From JAMBLL01 sp964460075 (GTDB lineage Bacteria > Actinomycetota > Acidimicrobiia > Spongiisociales > UBA5794): a stretch of 5,871 nt of DNA. The notes beneath the pieces were generated by a model. It made no database searches. It was not told the DNA's origin and saw only the letters and a program-made list of their open reading frames with translations. This document shows, piece by piece, positions 5,852 to 5,871 of the stretch (positions are counted from its first letter, which is position 1; each line of letters begins with the position of its first letter). Location of the stretch: assembly GCA_964460075.1 (NCBI GenBank), contig CAYWPC010000050.1:1-5871 (forward strand). The letters run 5' to 3'. The position numbers and the translations under genes were made by a program.

Positions 5852-5871
5852 CTACTTGATGATCTTCGTCA
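5852..5871 (-). CDS. tuf: Probable 3' end of tuf (elongation factor Tu), cut by the window edge
   Basis: At the window edge the minus strand reads TG-ACG-AAG-ATC-ATC-AAG-TAG, that is x-T-K-I-I-K-stop, where x ends in TG and could be Val (GTG). Actinobacterial EF-Tu proteins typically end VTKIIK. A tuf gene directly upstream of rpmG is a familiar order in the tuf-rpmG-secE-nusG region. Only five full codons are visible, so the call rests on this short match plus the neighbour. EF-Tu delivers aminoacyl-tRNA to the ribosome. The other minus-strand frames through this edge show nothing recognisable. Confidence 0.6.

Overview
The window looks like an accessory metabolic locus next to translation genes in an actinobacterium. 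GC content is moderately high by eye. A GTG start with a strong Shine-Dalgarno, many overlapping genes, a zinc-type L33 gene and a fragment ending in T-K-I-I-K-stop (the usual end of actinobacterial EF-Tu) all fit Actinomycetota. A deeper assignment, for example Acidimicrobiia, would be a guess.

Layout. Positions 31-4460 on the plus strand hold four genes that overlap end to start (by 1, 4 and 14 nt), so they are very probably one translationally coupled operon. They encode a ThDP-dependent acetolactate-synthase-like enzyme, a BASS (bile acid:sodium symporter) family membrane transporter, an extended short-chain dehydrogenase (NAD-dependent epimerase/dehydratase type) and a classical short-chain dehydrogenase. 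An 89-bp convergent gap (4461-4549) with weak hairpins follows. An AKR5-like aldo/keto reductase lies on the minus strand at 4550-5380. About 270 bp then hold no well-supported gene, only a marginal 67-codon ORF, one inverted repeat and one strong hairpin. Last, on the minus strand, come a short complete rpmG gene (ribosomal protein L33, 5654-5812) and the last codons of what is probably tuf (5852-5871).

How the genes may work together (inference). The operon joins an organic-anion symporter, a ThDP enzyme that would cleave or ligate a 2-oxo acid or acyloin, and two NAD(H)-type oxidoreductases. This reads as an uptake-and-degradation cassette for an unidentified carboxylate or carbonyl compound. 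The aldo/keto reductase could handle a carbonyl from the same route, but it is transcribed convergently and may be unrelated. The ThDP enzyme does not look like the biosynthetic acetohydroxyacid synthase: its metal-site NN motif reads SD, and the Trp that sets 2-ketobutyrate preference is a Ser. No regulator, mobile element, CRISPR array, rRNA or tRNA was seen.
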